In this document: in pieces, positions 62,354 to 64,000 of the stretch
How the letters are laid out: every line of letters starts with the position of its first letter
Position numbering within the stretch: the stretch's first letter is position 1
Assembly: GCA_003344405.1 (NCBI GenBank)
Contig: NOWV01000112.1
Location: forward strand, 124,001-188,000
Direction of reading: 5' to 3'
Source: Trichoplax sp. H2
Taxonomy: Eukaryota > Placozoa > Uniplacotomia > Trichoplacea
DNA: 64,000 nucleotides
Notes under the pieces: generated by a model
What the model saw: the letters and a program-made list of their open reading frames with translations, nothing else
Databases searched by the model: none
Told to the model about the DNA's origin: nothing
Translations under genes and position numbers: made by a program

Positions 62354-64000
62354 AATGGACTCAAGATCTAATCAATCCCGCTAATCATATGCAATTGACT
62401 TAAGTTTTTCATTATATCTATCCAGATAATTTACCGGTATCATCAGGTGGTAATAGAGGTACTGTATATAGTTTAATAAGACCCGGGAAAAGTCCAATTA
62501 GTATCATTAACTATAATATTGCAAATATATCTTATTGTACCGTGTACGAAATATTATTATTGACTCTATATAGCTTAATAGTAGTTGCTATTGTTTCTCT
62601 TAATACGAATTTCTAGCCTCTTGATTCGGTTTATAATAATGGGGATGGAATAATATCCACTGTATTTTATGACTAAATTTTTTATATTATAGCATAGAAA
62701 CTACTTAATACATCTAAGTATCCATTAAAATGCTAGTTCCTGTACCACTTTTATAGGTAGTATCCTATTTTTCCATTTACAGATATTTGAATTAACATGT
62801 GCATTGCATAACTTTACCGGCCAGGTGATGTACCTATTATCTAAATCGAATAGCTGATTGTCTAGTATTATTTTGACGCTGTAGTGAGTGGAAATTTTAA
62901 ATAATATAAATGCTAGTAGATATTCTATGATTATGTTGTATTCAATTTAAGTAGGACGTTATCATTATTGTATCGCTATCAACATTTGACCCTATCTTTA
63001 AAATTAACTCCAGGAAGTACAAATAAAAAGTATACGCCTTATATTGAATATAACTTCATAGTTTTCTTTCATTACGGAATTAAAAATTGATATGAATTCC
63101 AAAGTCTTGATATTTCTTACTTGAATCAAGGATACCTCTGTTTTGGATATTATGAATAGATTTTTGATTTAGAAATGTATCATTTCATTATGTATTATTA
63201 CTTTTATGGAACTGAAGCCTAACTCTGATACTATATATTTTATACTGATTGAAAATCTGGAATACCTTTATACTTTCGTACAGCATTTAAAGCATTAACA
63301 TTTAAATGTTGTAATTATAATATTCTATGATCTATTAGCTCACAATATAAAATTAAAAATCAAACATTATACTGACTGCCTTCAATTTATTTGATTTTTA
63401 TTTTACGGTTTATCTAAATTATGTTACGAAGAATTAATTTTGTACAACACATGCACAATTTTAAAATGAATAGACACATTAAGAATGGAAAATGCTCAGA
63501 TGACCCTTGATAATTACTCATTCAATTCTCAAATAAAGCGTAGTATTTATATTCATTTAATGACGAGTTTTAAGATAATTTTTTTTTTTAATTTACGTCT
63601 AGCATTTTAATTAATTATTTTGTCTTGAATTTACCGTATTTTCAATTTATCACCATAAAATAGACTCGGTGAGATTATTCAGCTATTCCCTGATTACATG
63701 CATGAGTTGTTGTGTTGTGAAAGTAGAAGTGTAATATATTGTAAAATGACTAATACTTTGGTAGTATGACATATGAATAAACCTGAGTAATTCAAATTAC
63801 GGAAAATAAAATAATTATCATGAATGATACAAAATTAAGTAAAAATGATGATTTTTGATTAGTTATTTATTGACAATGAAGTCGGCATCGTAATAAATTC
63901 AGTAATTCTGGGCTGTTAAGCTTCTATTCTAAGTCTTGTCAACATTAGGAGATTATGCAAATTTCAGTGCTCTTACGGATTTAAGTTTAATTTCAAATGA
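62354..64000. other. Region right of the GPCR, nothing recognised
   Basis: AT-rich sequence with no long ORF and no conserved exon seen; an AATAAA at about 63533 is far from the GPCR stop. A poly-T run lies near 63580. Confidence 0.5.

Noticed and set aside
1-64000. tRNA, rRNA, CRISPR arrays, bacterial operon features, viral or intact transposase genes
   Set aside because: None seen on reading either strand; spliced genes show that this is eukaryotic DNA. A covariance-model scan was not possible here.

Overview
The window is eukaryotic and almost certainly from an animal. It is AT-rich, its genes are split into many short exons, and it carries metazoan signalling families: a calcineurin B homologous protein (CHP), tandem novel-PKC-type C1 domains, a rhodopsin-class GPCR, and SH2/VPS9/RA modules. 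The compact multi-exon genes and single-exon GPCR would suit an early-branching animal such as a placozoan, but this is inference and no species is claimed. There are three 20-N assembly gaps.

Region 1 (1-42470, + strand): two tandem paralogues of one large gene. I rebuilt them by comparing the copies: exon sequence, splice sites and intron phase agree in almost every exon. Paralogue 1 (exons 708-19903) lacks its first exon, which should lie left of the window. Paralogue 2 (24003-42470) appears complete at both ends. In order the protein has a small helical N-terminal domain (death-fold/CARD-like at best), a ~330-residue beta-rich module resembling ZU5-UPA, a short Ser/Pro linker, an SH2 domain with the FLVR arginine, a linker with a conserved YVYM motif, a second SH2 domain without that arginine, an acidic/Pro-rich linker, a helical region, a VPS9-like domain and an RA-like domain. 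The SH2-Pro-helical-VPS9-RA order is that of RIN (Ras and Rab interactor) proteins; the N-terminal half and the second SH2 are not part of the RIN layout I know. This is the most interesting object in the window.

Region 2 (42471-50600): mostly non-coding with small repeats and a foldback element, around a five-exon gene for a short protein made of two PKC-epsilon/eta-like C1 domains with no kinase domain.

Region 3 (51753-54220, - strand): a complete eight-exon CHP gene of 195 residues, convergent with the C1 gene. Its start faces a ~2.9 kb GC-richer minisatellite (54290-57222) split by a gap.

Region 4 (57223-64000): long non-coding stretches around a single-exon class A GPCR (61367-62353). 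If the modules work as their families do, the theme is phosphotyrosine, Ras/Rab, diacylglycerol, calcium and GPCR signalling. No CRISPR, rRNA, tRNA, viral or intact transposon gene was seen.
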